Part shown: positions 1 to 12,610 of the stretch, piece by piece
Layout: every line of letters begins with the position of its first letter
How positions within the stretch are numbered: position 1 is the first letter of the stretch
DNA from: Saccopteryx bilineata
Taxonomy: Eukaryota; Chordata; Mammalia; Chiroptera; Emballonuridae
Direction: 5' to 3'
Assembly: GCF_036850765.1 (NCBI RefSeq)
Contig: NC_089492.1
Coordinates: 205,114,681 to 205,178,680, forward strand
DNA length: 64,000 nt
Program-made: the position numbers and the translations under genes
Notes under the pieces: generated by a model
The model's database searches: none
Told to the model about the DNA's origin: nothing
What the model saw: the letters and a program-made list of their open reading frames with translations, nothing else

Positions 1-241
1 CTTCTCTGACCAAATTTAAGACTTTCTCTACTTACTAGTTTTGCAGCAGTTTTATATGTGAAATGTCAGGTATTGTCTTCATTGTATTTATCTTGCTTAA
101 ATCTATGGGTTAATGTCCTTAATCATTTTGGAAATCTCCTAACCATTAATTCTTTAAATATTATTTATGATTTATTCTCTCTTCTTCTCCTTCTGGGACT
201 TCAGGTACATATTCTTTGTAGAATAGAGTGTTCCACATATT

Positions 242-447
242 CTTTTTTTTTTTTAAGTCTATTTATTTTTTTATTTATTCATTTTTAGAGAGGAAAGAGA
301 GGGGGAGAGAGAGAGAGACAGAGAGAGAGAGGAGCTGGAAGCATCAACTTCCATATGTGCCTTGACCAGGCAAGCCCAGGGTTTCGAACCAGTGACCTCA
401 GCATTTCCAGGTCGATGCTTTATCCACTGCACCACCACAGGTCAGGC
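242..447 (-). mobile_element. VES-type SINE (GCCTGACCTG head)
   Basis: A full-length copy on the minus strand with A and B boxes, GA-rich middle and A-rich tail. GTTCCACATATT at 230-241 and 450-461 is the target duplication. Confidence 0.92.
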
Positions 448-461
448 CTGTTCCACATATT

Positions 462-1609
462 ATTATCTGGTGTTTCCATTATTTTTTTTATCTCTGTTCT
501 TATTCTTGGACATTTTTTTTATTGGCCTGTTTTTCAATTTAAAAAAATAGAGTCTCCAGATGACGATCTTCCACCAGAAAAGCTTTCCTCTCTTTGAAAA
601 CATCAAGGAAAGCCAGCAGAACAATGATTCATCTCAAGATAATCAGGGGTTGAGCTGGGTTGAGGCTATGATGAAGTTTTGGTAAAACTCAGTCTAGCTC
701 TGCTTGACTCTGTTCCTAGGGCATGGCTCCTTAGGGCTTTCAGTTATAAGCCTGGACTTTGATTTCCCAAATCTGAAAGGCTGAGGGAGATTCAGCTTTG
801 CTCTTCAGAATTTACAACTTCACTCTCTCTCTTCCTATTCCCCACACCTTCCAATATGGCAAATATCTTCATGGAAAGATCAGCTAGTAGTGACAACTTT
901 TTCAGTCTCCATATTTTTTTATTCCAGCCCAAAAGTCAAAAGTTTTGCTGGGTTGTTTCCCAGGAATGGTTCCCTGCCATAGGTCAGGCCTGGACTTTTA
1001 TCTCAAGATGTACCATATTTATATGTTGCAAATGAAAAGGACCAGTAGGTCCTTTTTTTTTTAGGAATTTCACCCCTTGCCTACTTTGTTTTTAGGCCTC
1101 TTCCCTTGGAGGAATCTTTGTTGCCTAAGTATCATAAGACTATCGTATATTTCATTCTACTTTTTGAAAGTTTTTGACCTAACTCTTTATTCTCTGAGAA
1201 GCCTCAAGTTCAATAAATGTTTTATGGAGAAAACTAGCCATGTATCTGAGATCCTTCTAGTCTTGAATTTTGTCACTCTATCTTTACATATCCATTAAAA
1301 CCTTTATTTTCTCCAGAAGTAACCTCCAGCCTGGGCCAAATTCTGACCCTTGGGCTTTGCCCAGAATTATCAAATGCCCTCAGGGGAAAATCAACTTCTG
1401 ATCATCAGCTTCCTCTCTGAAATTATAGTTAATCTTGGCCTCAATACTCTCATAGCTCCCTGGTGCTCTTAAAATTATGAGTTTTGAAATTTATCTGCCT
1501 TTTGCTAATTTTTTTTAGCAGAATTGTCTTACCACAACTTACTGCATCATACTCAGAAGTGGAAATCTATGTAAATCTTCTAACAGCCTTTGTTGCTTTC
1601 ATTTATGGC
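462..1609. other. Intergenic, nothing recognised
   Basis: AT-rich DNA. Open frames are short and show no protein-family features. No clear repeat could be assigned. Confidence 0.6.
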
Positions 1610-2035
1610 CATACTATAAGCTATTTACCACACAGAAGCCAGAATGATCCTTTTATATTGATCATAACACTCTTACTGCACTTATAATAGAATCCAAACT
1701 CTTTGTCATGCTTTTAATGTCTTGAATGTCCCTTCCCTCAGCCCTCTTTGACCTTATCTCTTCGTTTTCTCCTCCTTGTCCACTGTGCCCAACAGAGTGA
1801 ACAGGTCTTTACTACTCCCCATTGTTTATTGTGGGTAGGTGTGCCAGATCTTCTAGTTATTCCTTCAGCATGCTCATTGGAAATCTGTATTGTCTGCTGT
1901 CCCAGAATATAGGCTCCATAAAACCAAGGACTTTGTTTACTTTATTCAACCACTTTATTCCCAGCACCCAAAATAAGCTTAGCAATATCGGAGGTGCTAG
2001 ATTAATGTTTACTTAACAAATGAGTGAAAAAAATT
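1610..2035 (+). repeat. Ancient LINE-2 (L2) 3' end
   Basis: Decayed but ordered L2 landmarks: AGAATCCAAACTCTTTGTCA, then TTCCCTCAGCCCTCTTTGAC, AGGCTCCATAAAACCAAGGA, CTTTATTCCCAGCACCC and the 3' end GCTAGATTAATGTTTACTTA followed by ACAAATGAGTGAA. Confidence 0.65.
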
Positions 2036-2518
2036 GAAACTGCCTTCGCTGAAATGAGGCTGGGCTTCTAAAGCCCTGCCTAATGACCTCCTCTTTACTT
2101 GCTAAGATAACCTAGATAATTGAAAACTGACTGCATATTTTTTAATGAAATTCTAATCATAGTCTTATGAGAACCCTGAAACATGTCCAGAGCAACTTGG
2201 TGTTCTAAGTAGCACAGTTTGGAAATCAAGTGGATCACTAAGATTACTTTCAGTCCTAATATTCTAGCCAAGACTTACGTCATGGGAAAAGAGCTGAAGC
2301 TGAACAACCTAACAGACCTGTCTTACTGATACTTCTTTTTTTGCAAGAAAACTATATGTCTGCAGATGCCATAATCAAGAAGCTGAATATTAAAGGCAAA
2401 AGAGGGCAATAACTATGTACTTCCTTTGTAGCTCCAACTTATTTTCTGTGCTAGAGTTTGGGAACTCAACCAAAATTAGTTCCAGGCTTCTCTCTGAACA
2501 AAAAGGATACTCTTCTCC
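2036..2518. other. Intergenic, nothing recognised
   Basis: Unique-looking AT-rich sequence without coding or repeat signature. Confidence 0.55.
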
Positions 2519-2537
2519 AGAATGTACTAGAGTTTAT

Positions 2538-2751
2538 TTTTATTTTTTTTAATTTATTTTATTTTATTTATTCATTTATAGAAAGGAGAGAGAGGGAGAG
2601 GAGAGAGAAAGAGAGAGAGAGAGAGAAGGGGGGAGGAGCTGGAAGCATCAACTCCCATATGTGCCTTGACCAGGCAAGCCCAGGGTTTCGAACCGGTGAC
2701 CTCAGCATTTCCAGGTCGACGCTTTATCCACTGCGCCACCACAGGTCAGGC
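2538..2751 (-). mobile_element. VES-type SINE (GCCTGACCTG head)
   Basis: Full length on the minus strand. The 19-bp target duplication AGAATGTACTAGAGTTTAT lies at 2519-2537 and 2753-2771 and is perfect, so the copy is recent. Confidence 0.93.
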
Positions 2752-2771
2752 AAGAATGTACTAGAGTTTAT

Positions 2772-3364
2772 ACAACTAAATATGTTTGTGACAATTTCAT
2801 AAATGTAGCTTAAATTTTTGCAGTTTTGCCATTTGGGTTCATTAAGATCCCTGGCACATTGTTATACAAGTTTCATTTGTAAGTGAGAAGGAAAAAAATA
2901 AAATAAAGTGTTCCCACTGACCTATGCTCTACTTCTCCTGAAGATGAAAAAGGGCTTTATGCTTATGAAACTTCACAAACCAATGACTACATAAGGTCTA
3001 AACAACTCCAGTGCCTGAAAGAATTGCATTGCATCGAAGAAAGTCACATTAGTAATCAGTCACACAGACCTGGTATTTTCTTACCGCCTCTACAAAAAGT
3101 ATCAGTTTGTTCTCTCTCTCTGGGCAACTTCCCATCATTCCTCAAGATAAGATTTCCCTGAAGTACCAGCTTAGAAGGAACAAGGGTGGTCAGGAATACC
3201 TTTGGTACCTATCCTTTTTCACTTCAATACACATCTTTAATGATTCCATTGACCCAAGAAGGGCACAGTTTGGCTTTATTTGCATAAATCAAACAACATA
3301 ACAAGAATGAGTCATTATACATGCAGAACTTAATTGTGCTAAAACTTAAAATGAGCAATAATTA
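2772..3364. other. Intergenic, nothing recognised
   Basis: No gene or assignable repeat. Confidence 0.55.
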
Positions 3365-3372
3365 CCTTAGAC

Positions 3373-3722
3373 CAGAGGTCCCCAAACTTTTTACATAGGG
3401 GGCCAGTTCACTGTCCCTTAGACTGTTGGAGAGCCGGACTATAAAAAAAAACTATGAACAAATCCCTATGCACACTGCACATATCTTATTTAAAAGTAAA
3501 AAAAACAAAACAGGAACAAATACAATATTTAAAATAAAGAACAAGTAAATTTAAATCAACAAACTGACCAGTATTTCAGTGGGAACTATGCTCCTCTCAC
3601 TGACCACCAATGTAAGAGGTGCCCCTTCCGGAAGTGCGGCGGGGCCGGATAAATGGCCTCTGGGGGCCGCATGCAGCCTGGGGGCCGCATGCAGCCCGCG
3701 GGCCGTAGTTTGGGGACCCCTG
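3373..3722. mobile_element. Non-autonomous hAT DNA transposon, copy 1
   Basis: 350 bp with terminal inverted repeats CAGAGGTCCCCAAACT and AGTTTGGGGACCCCTG, and a perfect 8-bp target duplication CCTTAGAC (3365-3372, 3723-3730), the hAT hallmark. No transposase frame. An internal GGGGGCCGCATGCAGCC is present twice in tandem near 3,663-3,699. Copy 2 lies at 24,971 in the opposite orientation. Confidence 0.93.
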
Positions 3723-3730
3723 CCTTAGAC

Positions 3731-4844
3731 TGTGGAAAAATTATTTTGAGACAAGATAAATCCGTGACCCAAAGGCAAATTCTTTTATGGATGAAAAATT
3801 GCAAATATTCTCTGGTGTTATTCTCACCTCAATTTATTAACATCATCAAATATTATCTTAACACCAATCACAGGCCACAGCTAATATTTCTTCTATATCA
3901 AAAGAAAAGTTCAAGGTAATTTGAGATTTATACAATTTTTACTTACTTTTTACAATTAACTTTGATATACTTTTTAACTTCTAAGTGTTCATTTTAGATA
4001 CAGGTAATTACCAAATAATAAATCAACTGAGAATTTTTTGTTACTAGTACAGCTAGACCTCTCAGAAACAAAAATGATTTCTCTTCAAATTAGTCATTAG
4101 GATTCAGATACATAAAATGCTTCTTTCCTCTGGTATCAAACTGCAAACACTTTTGTCTCTAGGTTTCTAGGAGCATGATGACCTAATACCATAAATGAAA
4201 GGTGTTACTTTTCATTTCTGAGGTTCAGCCTATAATTCAGAAGTTTCAAATGGTGGCCAGTGGCCAGCAGACCAAATTGCACTTATACATGAGTTTTTCA
4301 ACCCATTTGTGATTTTTAAAATTTTTTAATTTATTGCCAACATTTAAAATTCAAAATATTTCCCCTTAAAAATTCAGATGTCCAGCTTTCCCTGAAAAAG
4401 ATCATATAGGCTCTGCTTTGCACAGAGAATCAGACTAAGCAGTAAGCAGAGGAGAGTTTTATATGCACTCATTTTCCAGGCCAGGTCTATATCCACTAAA
4501 GGGAATGAGTGTCCTTTTCTAATTTGCACAAAGCTACCATACAGTCAGTCTAGCAATAACACTATCCATGGACCCTCATTCATGGTAGTAATCACCTGGA
4601 AGATTTAGATGAAGGATAGAAGTTTGAATTTACTACAGTCCCCACCACTCCTTATTATTACCCTCTTGCTTCACTATATTGTGAGACCTGCTTGGTTTTT
4701 CTGTAAACATCTGAGTTTACAACTTTTGGTCAGCAGCAAAAAGAAATGATACTTCTGATTTCTTCATCTAAATGACATGAATTTAAATTCATTTTGTAGA
4801 AGTAGGTTGTCCTCTCCTGTCACCAATACAAATTCTCAGCAGTT
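3731..4844. other. Intergenic, nothing recognised
   Basis: AT-rich, no coding signal, no clear repeat. Confidence 0.55.
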
Positions 4845-5035
4845 GGGCTTCACAATCAGGTGGACCTGAGTGGCTGTCTAACATTAGGAAAATTATAGAA
4901 CCTGCTTATATATCTATTTTCTTACCTAGGAAATTAGACTAATATTCCTACTTTGTAAGTTTGCAGTATAGATTAAATGAGACGACATGTAACATAATTC
5001 TTGGTATATAGTAGGCATTTTTTAAATGTAATTTC
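4845..5035 (+). repeat. MIR SINE, ancient
   Basis: A decayed MIR in sense: TCACAATCAGGTGGACCTGA, then TTTTCTTACCTAGGAAATTA, GTATAGATTAAATGAGACGA and TTCTTGGTATATAGTAGGCA. Confidence 0.65.
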
Positions 5036-5124
5036 ATGTTAATTTCTGAAATAACACCTTCTCCCTGACCCTGAAACCGAATTCTTGTCAGTATATCTGG
5101 AATCATGAATATTTTTTCAAACTT

Positions 5125-5245
5125 ATTAGACTATAAAGCAGAAAGCATGAAGGCAGGAACTATGTCTGTCCTTTTCTCCCCAACACTGGCACATAGTAGG
5201 AACTTTAAAGCTGTTAGTAGAATAAATTAATGAATGCAGTTACTT
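5125..5245 (+). repeat. L2-like 3' end fragment
   Basis: ACTATAAAGCAGAAAGCATG, AAGGCAGGAACTATGTCTGT, CACTGGCACATAGTAGGAAC and a terminal TTAATGAATG follow the L2 3' end order. Confidence 0.6.
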
Positions 5246-7499
5246 CCAGGCTGCACTGGAAACTGGGGAAAGAACAAGATCCTTCTCCTTTCCCAATCCA
5301 GGCATACTTCTCCAACATAAATCAGGGGATACAATTAAGATAGGATTCTATGCCAAATGAAAGACAAAGGAAAGATGAACTTGCACAGTATAAACAAAAT
5401 TAAACATTTGCTTTGGGTTGACAGAGATTTCCTGGGCAATTAAACTGTATAATGTCATAATACATTAAATCTAAAGGCAGGAAGGGTCCATCCACCTCCA
5501 CCACCAAATAGATGCATAAGGAGACAATTAATGGAAGCACTAACTCAGCGCATGTGATCCAGAAACCCAATATGAAAGAGCTGCAGACTCTCACTTCTCA
5601 AGTAGCCCCAGGAGAATTTTAGTGTGATTGATGATTGGGAGATATATATAAAGACAGGAATTTTTGGAGACCAGCGAAGTCCCACAGGCAGTCAATAAAA
5701 GAATGGGCAAGGGTGCTGTTCAATAGCTCTTGAACACTATCTCCTCTTTAAAATTAAAGCAAAAAGCCGGTACAGCTGGAAGACTAACTTAATTATTCTC
5801 TGTCAGCAGAAGCACACTGAGACTTTGGCAGGATTTTCTCAATGGGAAAAAACAAGGTAGTTGTCACCCTCTAGTAGCCAACTTGAATCTAAAATGTAAA
5901 GGCAGGTGAGATTTGTTTTTCCTAACCTCTTCTGTATGACAGCCTATCAATATCATTCACCCTCGCACTTACTTTTCTTTGAAAACATGCAAGGCTGGAA
6001 CAACATACTTTAGTGATCCAGGTTCCTCGTTTTTATATTAGTACAACTGGAAAATCGGATGCTACCTCTATGTGTGTAATGTAGCACAAAGGTATGCTCA
6101 CTGAGGCATACAACCAGACGTGTCAGTTCAGAGGGGGGAAATCTCCCATCTCCGGCAAAATATTTTACACTAAAAACTACAACTATTCCAATGCAAGATT
6201 TACTAAGTGATATTCCCAGGGTGGGGGGAGTAGTTTCATGTTACAATACATACCCTATTGCACAAGGTCTGATTTGATCTACCTTTTTTTTAAAGAATAA
6301 TGAAGTTTTGTTTTTTAACAGTTCAAAAAATAAGCAATTTGTGATCATATATTCCCTAACATGGAAGGGTCCAGTGCCTTCACTTTAATCACCTAGATCT
6401 TATGTTATTGGGGGAAAAAATGTATAAGATGCTGCTACCTTGATGCACAAATACTTTGTTTTTAAAGAAAAAAAAAGAGATTTTTCCTGTTTCTACCAGT
6501 GAAAAGGCTATGAGCAAAGCTGCCATTCGTTGACTCCTGTTACATGAGTAGGTGCCTGTAAAGGGCCAGGTGGTGTTTATGCAGATGACTGAGCAAGTTA
6601 CAATGTGTTCTTCCTTTTGGATAAAACATTAGTGTATCAGATGTGACAAATCAGATGTTCATCTTCCGCACTTCTGCATTATTTTACATTGAGAATTAGA
6701 TGATGTGCTGGTTTAGCTTTTTGCTTTTGTTTTTTTCTTGAGAAAAAGTCCATAAATAAAGTTCTCTCTACTCTCTGCATAATCATAGTCTCACAGATAG
6801 GTAACTGGCTAAGTAATATGATAATTACAACTATATCTATATCTCGCATTATACAAGAGAAAAAGCACGTGTTCTGGGTAACAAAAAACACACCATTCAT
6901 ATACTCTAAGAGCTATTTAACATGTTATCTATTCTTGTACACTTGTTGTCAAGGAAAAACAAGGTCTTCTCATATAGACATCTTGAGATGAAGCACCTGA
7001 TGCTCCAGTGGCCAACTAGGAATTTAGCACTTTCTGGCAACCAAAATGCAAGGTTCCAAACCATTCTCCGCTATGCTAAAAACAAATGTCTACTTCCAAT
7101 CCAAAGGGATATCTTATATAGATTGCATAACATTTTAAATCAGACCTTTAAAAAGTCCCAAAATAATTTTTAAATTTACAGATAACACTCCTGCTTGCAG
7201 CATTTGCAGAAGCATTAACCTCACTTACTATTACCATGCTTTCAGCCCATTCCAAACTCCCCAAGCTGCTCTGCATAGCACTACCATTGTGCCCAAGAAA
7301 GAGCAGCCAGAGGTTCTCCATGAACACAGATTTCCAATAAGAACAACTGAAAACTTGTGCTGCTTTGTGTAGTTGGCATCTTCATTTTGGAAAGCTCCTA
7401 TTATGAATTAGCACAGCACTCTGTCGCTAGTGAGAAACTACTAGTGTAAGGCAACTGAATTGTGGAAGGACTCTTATAAGTTCTATTAATGTTTTTAAC
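5246..7499. other. Intergenic, nothing recognised
   Basis: Mostly unique AT-rich DNA. No protein similarity and no young repeat. Confidence 0.5.
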
Positions 7500-7745
7500 T
7501 CATGTATCCATTGAATAAATAAGTATTGAGTTTCCATCATATGCAGTTCAAGATAAGACCTTCTTCACCAGAGGATGCATGAAGGAAGAGTTATAAATGC
7601 AATAATAAATGTACAAGTATACCATTATATTTCAGAGGGCAGGTGGACTCAGTAGAGACTTTATGGAAAAGATAATGTTGCTAAGCTCTGGAGGATAGAG
7701 AGGCTCTTAGATGGGAACTATAGATGAATAGAAAGTAGGATAGAA
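7500..7745. repeat. Ancient mammalian interspersed repeat, L2/MIR-like
   Basis: TTGAATAAATAAGTATTGAG followed by features such as AATAAATGTACAAGTATACC and TTCAGAGGGCAGGTGGACTC recall a widespread old mammalian repeat. The family is uncertain. Confidence 0.35.
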
Positions 7746-7984
7746 AGAAAGAGTTGTAATTTCAGACCTCTTCAATGATATATTTCTGTGTGGTCACTAT
7801 TGTATATAATTTTATTATTTAAAGTAGTAATTAGTATAATTCATGTATGTTATAGAACATATTTAATATATTTTATTATTAAAACGTTAATGTTTTAGCA
7901 TTCTATTATGATGCATTTAATGTTTTATTTGATATTGATGTAATTATATTAAATAATAATAATTAGTAGATTTTAGTGATAATA

Positions 7985-8235
7985 CCTATTAGAATAGCTC
8001 ACATTTACAAAGCATTTTTCTTTGTGTCTTGCGCTATTCTAAAGCTATATAGCAACTCAGTTAAATCTCACAACAATCATGTGAAAAAAGTACGACTGGT
8101 ATACCCATTTTACAAAAAAGAAAGGAAAGAGAAATTAACCACCTTCCAGAGATCACTGCAAGGGTGTGGAAGAGCTGTGTTTCACCAAAGTAGTCTGACT
8201 TGAGACCCATGCTTATAACAACTATGCTCTACAAC
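7985..8235 (-). repeat. MIR SINE, ancient, antisense
   Basis: AATAGCTCACATTTACAAAG, AATCTCACAACAATCATGTG, CCATTTTACAAAAAAGAAAG and TAGTCTGACTTGAGACCCAT are in antisense MIR order. Confidence 0.7.
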
Positions 8236-8559
8236 TGTACGATTAAAGCCTACAGGATAAAATAATATAATAAATTACAAATGTAGGTTGCCATGTTAAT
8301 AAGTTAAATTTTTTTGTCATTTCCCCTTCTCCCATACCCTGCCACACAAAATCATCTTCAAAGTCCTGTCTCTTCTACCTCCTGTATCTCTCTAATTCAC
8401 TCCTCTTTCCTCCGTCACTGACTCCGGGCATTCTTCATCTCCTGTCGAGATTACTGCTAGAGCTCGCCTTTTCCCATTCATTCTCTCCACCAACAATTAT
8501 GGAGTATCATAATAATTTGTGAGGCATGCTGTAAATAATTTGTTCCTGCTTATATACAA

Positions 8560-8725
8560 TAGTAAAGTTACAAAGTTTATAAAACATTTTACCGATGAGG
8601 GAATTCAGTAAAAATGATATAATTTGCCTTCAGCCACACAACTGGTAAGGCCAAGAGACAGGATTTCATGCAGGGCTATCTGACTCCCAGATCACTACTC
8701 TATCTATTAGGCTACCCTGCTATTG
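8560..8725 (-). repeat. MIR SINE fragment, antisense
   Basis: CATTTTACCGATGAGGGAAT, GCCACACAACTGGTAAGGCC and CTATCTGACTCCCAGATCAC match antisense MIR landmarks. A further fragment may continue at 8,735-8,815. Confidence 0.65.
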
Positions 8726-9139
8726 CTTTTTGAACACCTACTGTGGATTCAACACTGATGTAGACACATTACATGCATTATTTATAATTCTAACTGTTTC
8801 ATGGAGATTCTGCCTATAAAATCTCCTTTATACATTCCTTGAAATGCTTTCTATGAGTGTGTTTTACAATACTATTGTTATTCAGTACAACTGTATCTTT
8901 CCCTCCTCTCTACAACAGCAATTCCTTTAAGTCAAGAAGGATAATATTCACTTTGATGTCACTTCAGAACCTAGTAAATTGTCTTACATATGCCAATAAA
9001 TCAAAACATGATTCCTGAAAAAGTAAACCCATAGTGATCTTGGATAATTCAAAATCATGACAAATACCACTCAATATTACAATATTAATAACATTAGTGA
9101 GAAAATACAGAAAATTGGAATAACTGCTTTAAATTATTA

Positions 9140-9690
9140 TATTAGCTTTCTACTATTGTATAACAAATTACCACAAAATTAACTGCCTGGGAAAACACCA
9201 ATATTTATTAATCCCACAGTTTCCATGGGCAGGAGTTCAGGCATTGCTTAACTGGTTCCCCTGCTCAGGATCTAACAAGGTCCTTGCAATCTAAGTGTCA
9301 CCCATGCTGTGGACCTTTCTGGAGCTCACATGGTTGTTGGCACAATTCAGCTACAGGCTAGTATATGAATGAGACCCCCTTTCTTGACGGCTGTCAGTTG
9401 AGGGCTACTTTTAGCTCCTAGAATCCCTGCAGTTCCTTGCCATGTGGCCCTCGCAGAGTATAACAGCTTACTTCTTTAAGTACAGCAGGCGAATTTCTTC
9501 AGACAACTAAACCCTAGTCCTACATAATCAAGGCAGTGATTATTCCATCACCTTTGCCATATAATGTAACCTAGTTAAGGAAGTGACTATCTCATCTGTC
9601 ACAGGTCCCATTAATGCTCAAGAAAAGGGAATGACACATGACACCTGCAGCAAGGAATGCTGGGGGCCACCTTAGAATTCTGCTTACACC
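9140..9690 (-). repeat. MLT1-type MaLR LTR, antisense
   Basis: A decayed antisense LTR that begins CTATTGTATAACAAATTACC and continues with CCATGTGGCCCTC and an ATGCTGGGGGCCACCTTAG-like end, in the same order as the better-preserved MLT1 at 26,539. This is an old non-coding LTR; no gag/pol frame is present. Confidence 0.65.
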
Positions 9691-11079
9691 AGTGTGTTGT
9701 TCCCCGAAGCAAATCCTGGGAAATGGATTGATATGGAAGTTACCTATCTAAAAGTTTTTTTAAAAAAAAAGTAAAGGTATAGAGAAGTTGTCATGGAAGT
9801 TAAGGAAGCCAAGCAAGGATGCCAGTATCCTGCAAAGTCCCACAGGGGATAGATAACTTCAGCTCAGTTTATGCAGATAGTTTAGGTTCCATCTAAGCGC
9901 TGTCTAGATCAGGAGTAGCCGGATTATCCAATCCAGGCCCGGCCATAGGTATCAGGGCTGCCCCCTGAAGATGTGAATCCCCAGACTCTTCAAGCATTAA
10001 CAGGCAAACTGGACACCCACGGCCCAACAAAAGCTTCCTGACAAAGCGGTACCAGTGCCAGCGGTCAGGAGTAAAAACTTCTGGACATGAACATGATCAA
10101 AATGGTAAAGGGGTATGAAGACATAATAAGGGACATCATCTCTTACATGAAATTTTGATAAGATTTTTTTAAATCACAGTGAAAATTATATAATTTTGTA
10201 AAAAAAAATGCATGAATATAATTAATTATTTAATGAAATTATATAGAATGAAGGTTTCAGCTACATAGTAGGCTAAGTTAATATGGGCCCCAAACACACT
10301 AGCACCAAAAAAGAAAATGCTGAACAAATCTGGAAAGAAGACCTGGAAGAAAGCTATTCTTCAACCCTCTGTATGAAGCCTTGAATTTACTCCCAATCTG
10401 AACATGCATGAAACCTATCAGAATCAGCACAGCAAAGCCTTTGAGAACTGAACTACAGTTTAGACCATCTTGGAAAGTACTCAAGCTATGAAAATTAGAA
10501 TAACACAGAACATCTTTGAAAATTAAACTCACATTAGAACTAACCCCACAGGCTTTAAAACTTGCAGTCTAAATCTGACAGTGTTAACTGCTTTGGTACC
10601 TGCCTGTTGTAATCTAGCCCATTTCAATCACTTCTTGTCCTCACCTGACCGAGGGCACTGTGAGCATCTCTGGAATCTGCTACATCGCCACTCATCTTGA
10701 TATCTGTGTGCATGGGTTTCAGATTCAGCATCCTGGCCCAGGCAGGGCCAAACCCAGCACCACCACCTGCAAGCTCCTTGCATCTGTCCCAGCCAGGTGC
10801 CTGGGAAGCCAGGGTATTCATTCTACTGTCCAGCTGCCACTGCTGGACCATAACCACAACCACAGGGCACTCCAGTGCTGCCATTCAGACAGCACTCGGC
10901 ATGACCAGGGTTGCCTACCTGCCCAGATAAGCAAATGGACGACAGGCCTCTGGCCATACCCCCTGGCAGTTTCCCACACTGAAATGATATTTTTTAAAGT
11001 GGCAAAAGAAAGGAATTATCAACAAAACCCTGTATCAAAAACACCCATCAGAATGAAGACAAAATAAAGATATTTTTAG
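9691..11079. other. Intergenic, probably older L1-related sequence
   Basis: A GC-richer patch (10,640-10,990) precedes the L1M segment at 11,080 and may be its upstream part, but I cannot assign it. Frames on either strand across 10,624-11,067 lack family motifs. Confidence 0.35.
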
Positions 11080-11965
11080 ATGAAGGAAACTAAAAATGTC
11101 TGTCATCAGCAGATATGTTTTCAAAGAAATGTTGAAGAAAGTTCTTCAAGTAAGAAGAAAGCAATAACAGAAAGAAACTTAGAAAGTCAGGAATGAAGAA
11201 AGAGCAACAGAAGTTGTAAATATCTAAGTAAGATAGACTATTTTTTTGCCTCTAAAATTTGTTCTAATACGTATAGTTACTGGAACCAAAAAATATAACA
11301 CTGTCTGATAGAATTTCCAATGCATGTAGATGTCCTACATATAACAAGTACATCAAAAATGGAAAAGGGGAAAGAAACCTACAATTTCTTCATTTTATCT
11401 AAAATGGTAAAATATTAATTCTAAAGAGATTGCATAAAGTTTGATGTTTATATTGTAAACCTTAAAGCAAATACTAAAATAAAAACTGTACAATGATATA
11501 TACTCAAAAGCATTACAGATAAATGCAATGGTTTTTAAATATTCAAATAAATAAAAAGAAGCCAAAAACAAAGGTATGAAAAGCAAGTAAGATGAAGAAA
11601 TATCTAATATAATAGTAGAACTGAATTCAATCAAATCAACAATTATACTAAATGTCAATGGTCTAAACATACCAATTAAATAACAGAGATTCTCAGATTG
11701 AATTTTTTTAAAACAAAACTCAACAATATACTGCTTAAAAGGCATTCCTCTAGAGCTAATTATTTTTTAAAAGTTAAAAATAACAGGATGGAACAGAATA
11801 AAATATGTAAACACTAATTTAAAAAATATTGGCTTGACTATATTAATGTAAGACAATGTTAGAGGAAAGAAAATCCAAAGACAAAGAGGAAATTTACATT
11901 TAACAAAAGCCTCAATTCACCAAGAAGATTTAACAATTCTAAATATGCATGCATCCTCCAGTAAT
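11080..11965 (+). mobile_element. Ancient L1 (L1M-type), plus-strand 5' portion
   Basis: Decayed L1 sequence up to early ORF2: GTAAACCTTAAAGCAAATAC, then the segment AATGTCAATGGTCTAAACAT, ACAGAGATTCTCAGATTG and CAATTCACCAAGAAG, matching the conserved ORF2 start (NVNGLN...) in plus orientation. It stops at about 11,965, where the orientation flips. Confidence 0.75.
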
Positions 11966-11974
11966 ATCCTCTCA

Positions 11975-12350
11975 TGCATTCCTGATGTTGAGAATTTGCA
12001 TCTTGTTTTTTTTTCTTCATCAATCTGGCTAGAATCTCATTTATGTTTTCAATTTTCTTTTTAAGAAACTGCTTTTGGTTTCATTGATTTTCCCTCTTGT
12101 TTCTGTGTTCCCGATCTAATGGATTTTTTCCTCTTACTTTTATTCCCTTTCTTCTATTTTCTTTAGGTTTAGTTACTCTTGCTCTAGTTTCTCGAGGTGA
12201 AATCTTAGATTATTGATTTAATATATGTCCTCCTTTTCTGATATATGCATTTATTACCATATACTTTCCTCTAAGGACTACTTTAGTTATAACCCAAAAT
12301 TTTTTTGTTATTTTTATATTCATTCAGTTCAAAATATTTTGTAATTTTTC
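11975..12350 (-). mobile_element. Ancient L1 ORF2 segment, inverted, part 1
   Basis: Read on the minus strand this is ORF2 sequence just after the endonuclease domain (GAACTGAATGAATATAAAAA, AAGTAGTCCTTAGAGGAAAG, ATTCTAGCCAGATTGATGAA). It continues across the younger insertion at 19,423. It is heavily decayed. Confidence 0.75.
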
Positions 12351-12365
12351 TTAATACTTTATTTT

Positions 12366-12610
12366 TTTATTAATAATTTTATTTTTTTAATGGGGTGACA
12401 TCAATAAATCAGGATACATATATTCAAAGATAACAAGTCCAGGTTATCTTGTCGTTCAATTATGTTGCATACCCACCACCCAAAGTCAGATTGTCCTCTG
12501 TCACCTTCTATCTTGTTTTCTTTGTGCCCCTCCCCACCCCCTATCCCTCTCCCATTCCCCCCTCCCCCCCGTAACCACCACACTCTTATCAATGTCTCTT
12601 AGTTTCACTT
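12366..12610 (-). other. L1 3' UTR with G-rich tract and A-rich tail
   Basis: On the minus strand the sequence after ORF2 contains a G-run-rich purine tract (12,530-12,575) as in mammalian L1 3' UTRs, then ...GTCACCCCATT and an A-rich tail (12,390-12,366) that runs into the target-site duplication. Confidence 0.8.

Noticed and set aside
9140..9690. Endogenous retrovirus with coding genes
   Set aside because: Only a decayed MaLR-type LTR is visible; no gag, pol or env frame lies next to it.
10624..11067. Overlapping frames on both strands as a possible gene
   Set aside because: No family features; the stretch leads into ancient L1 sequence.
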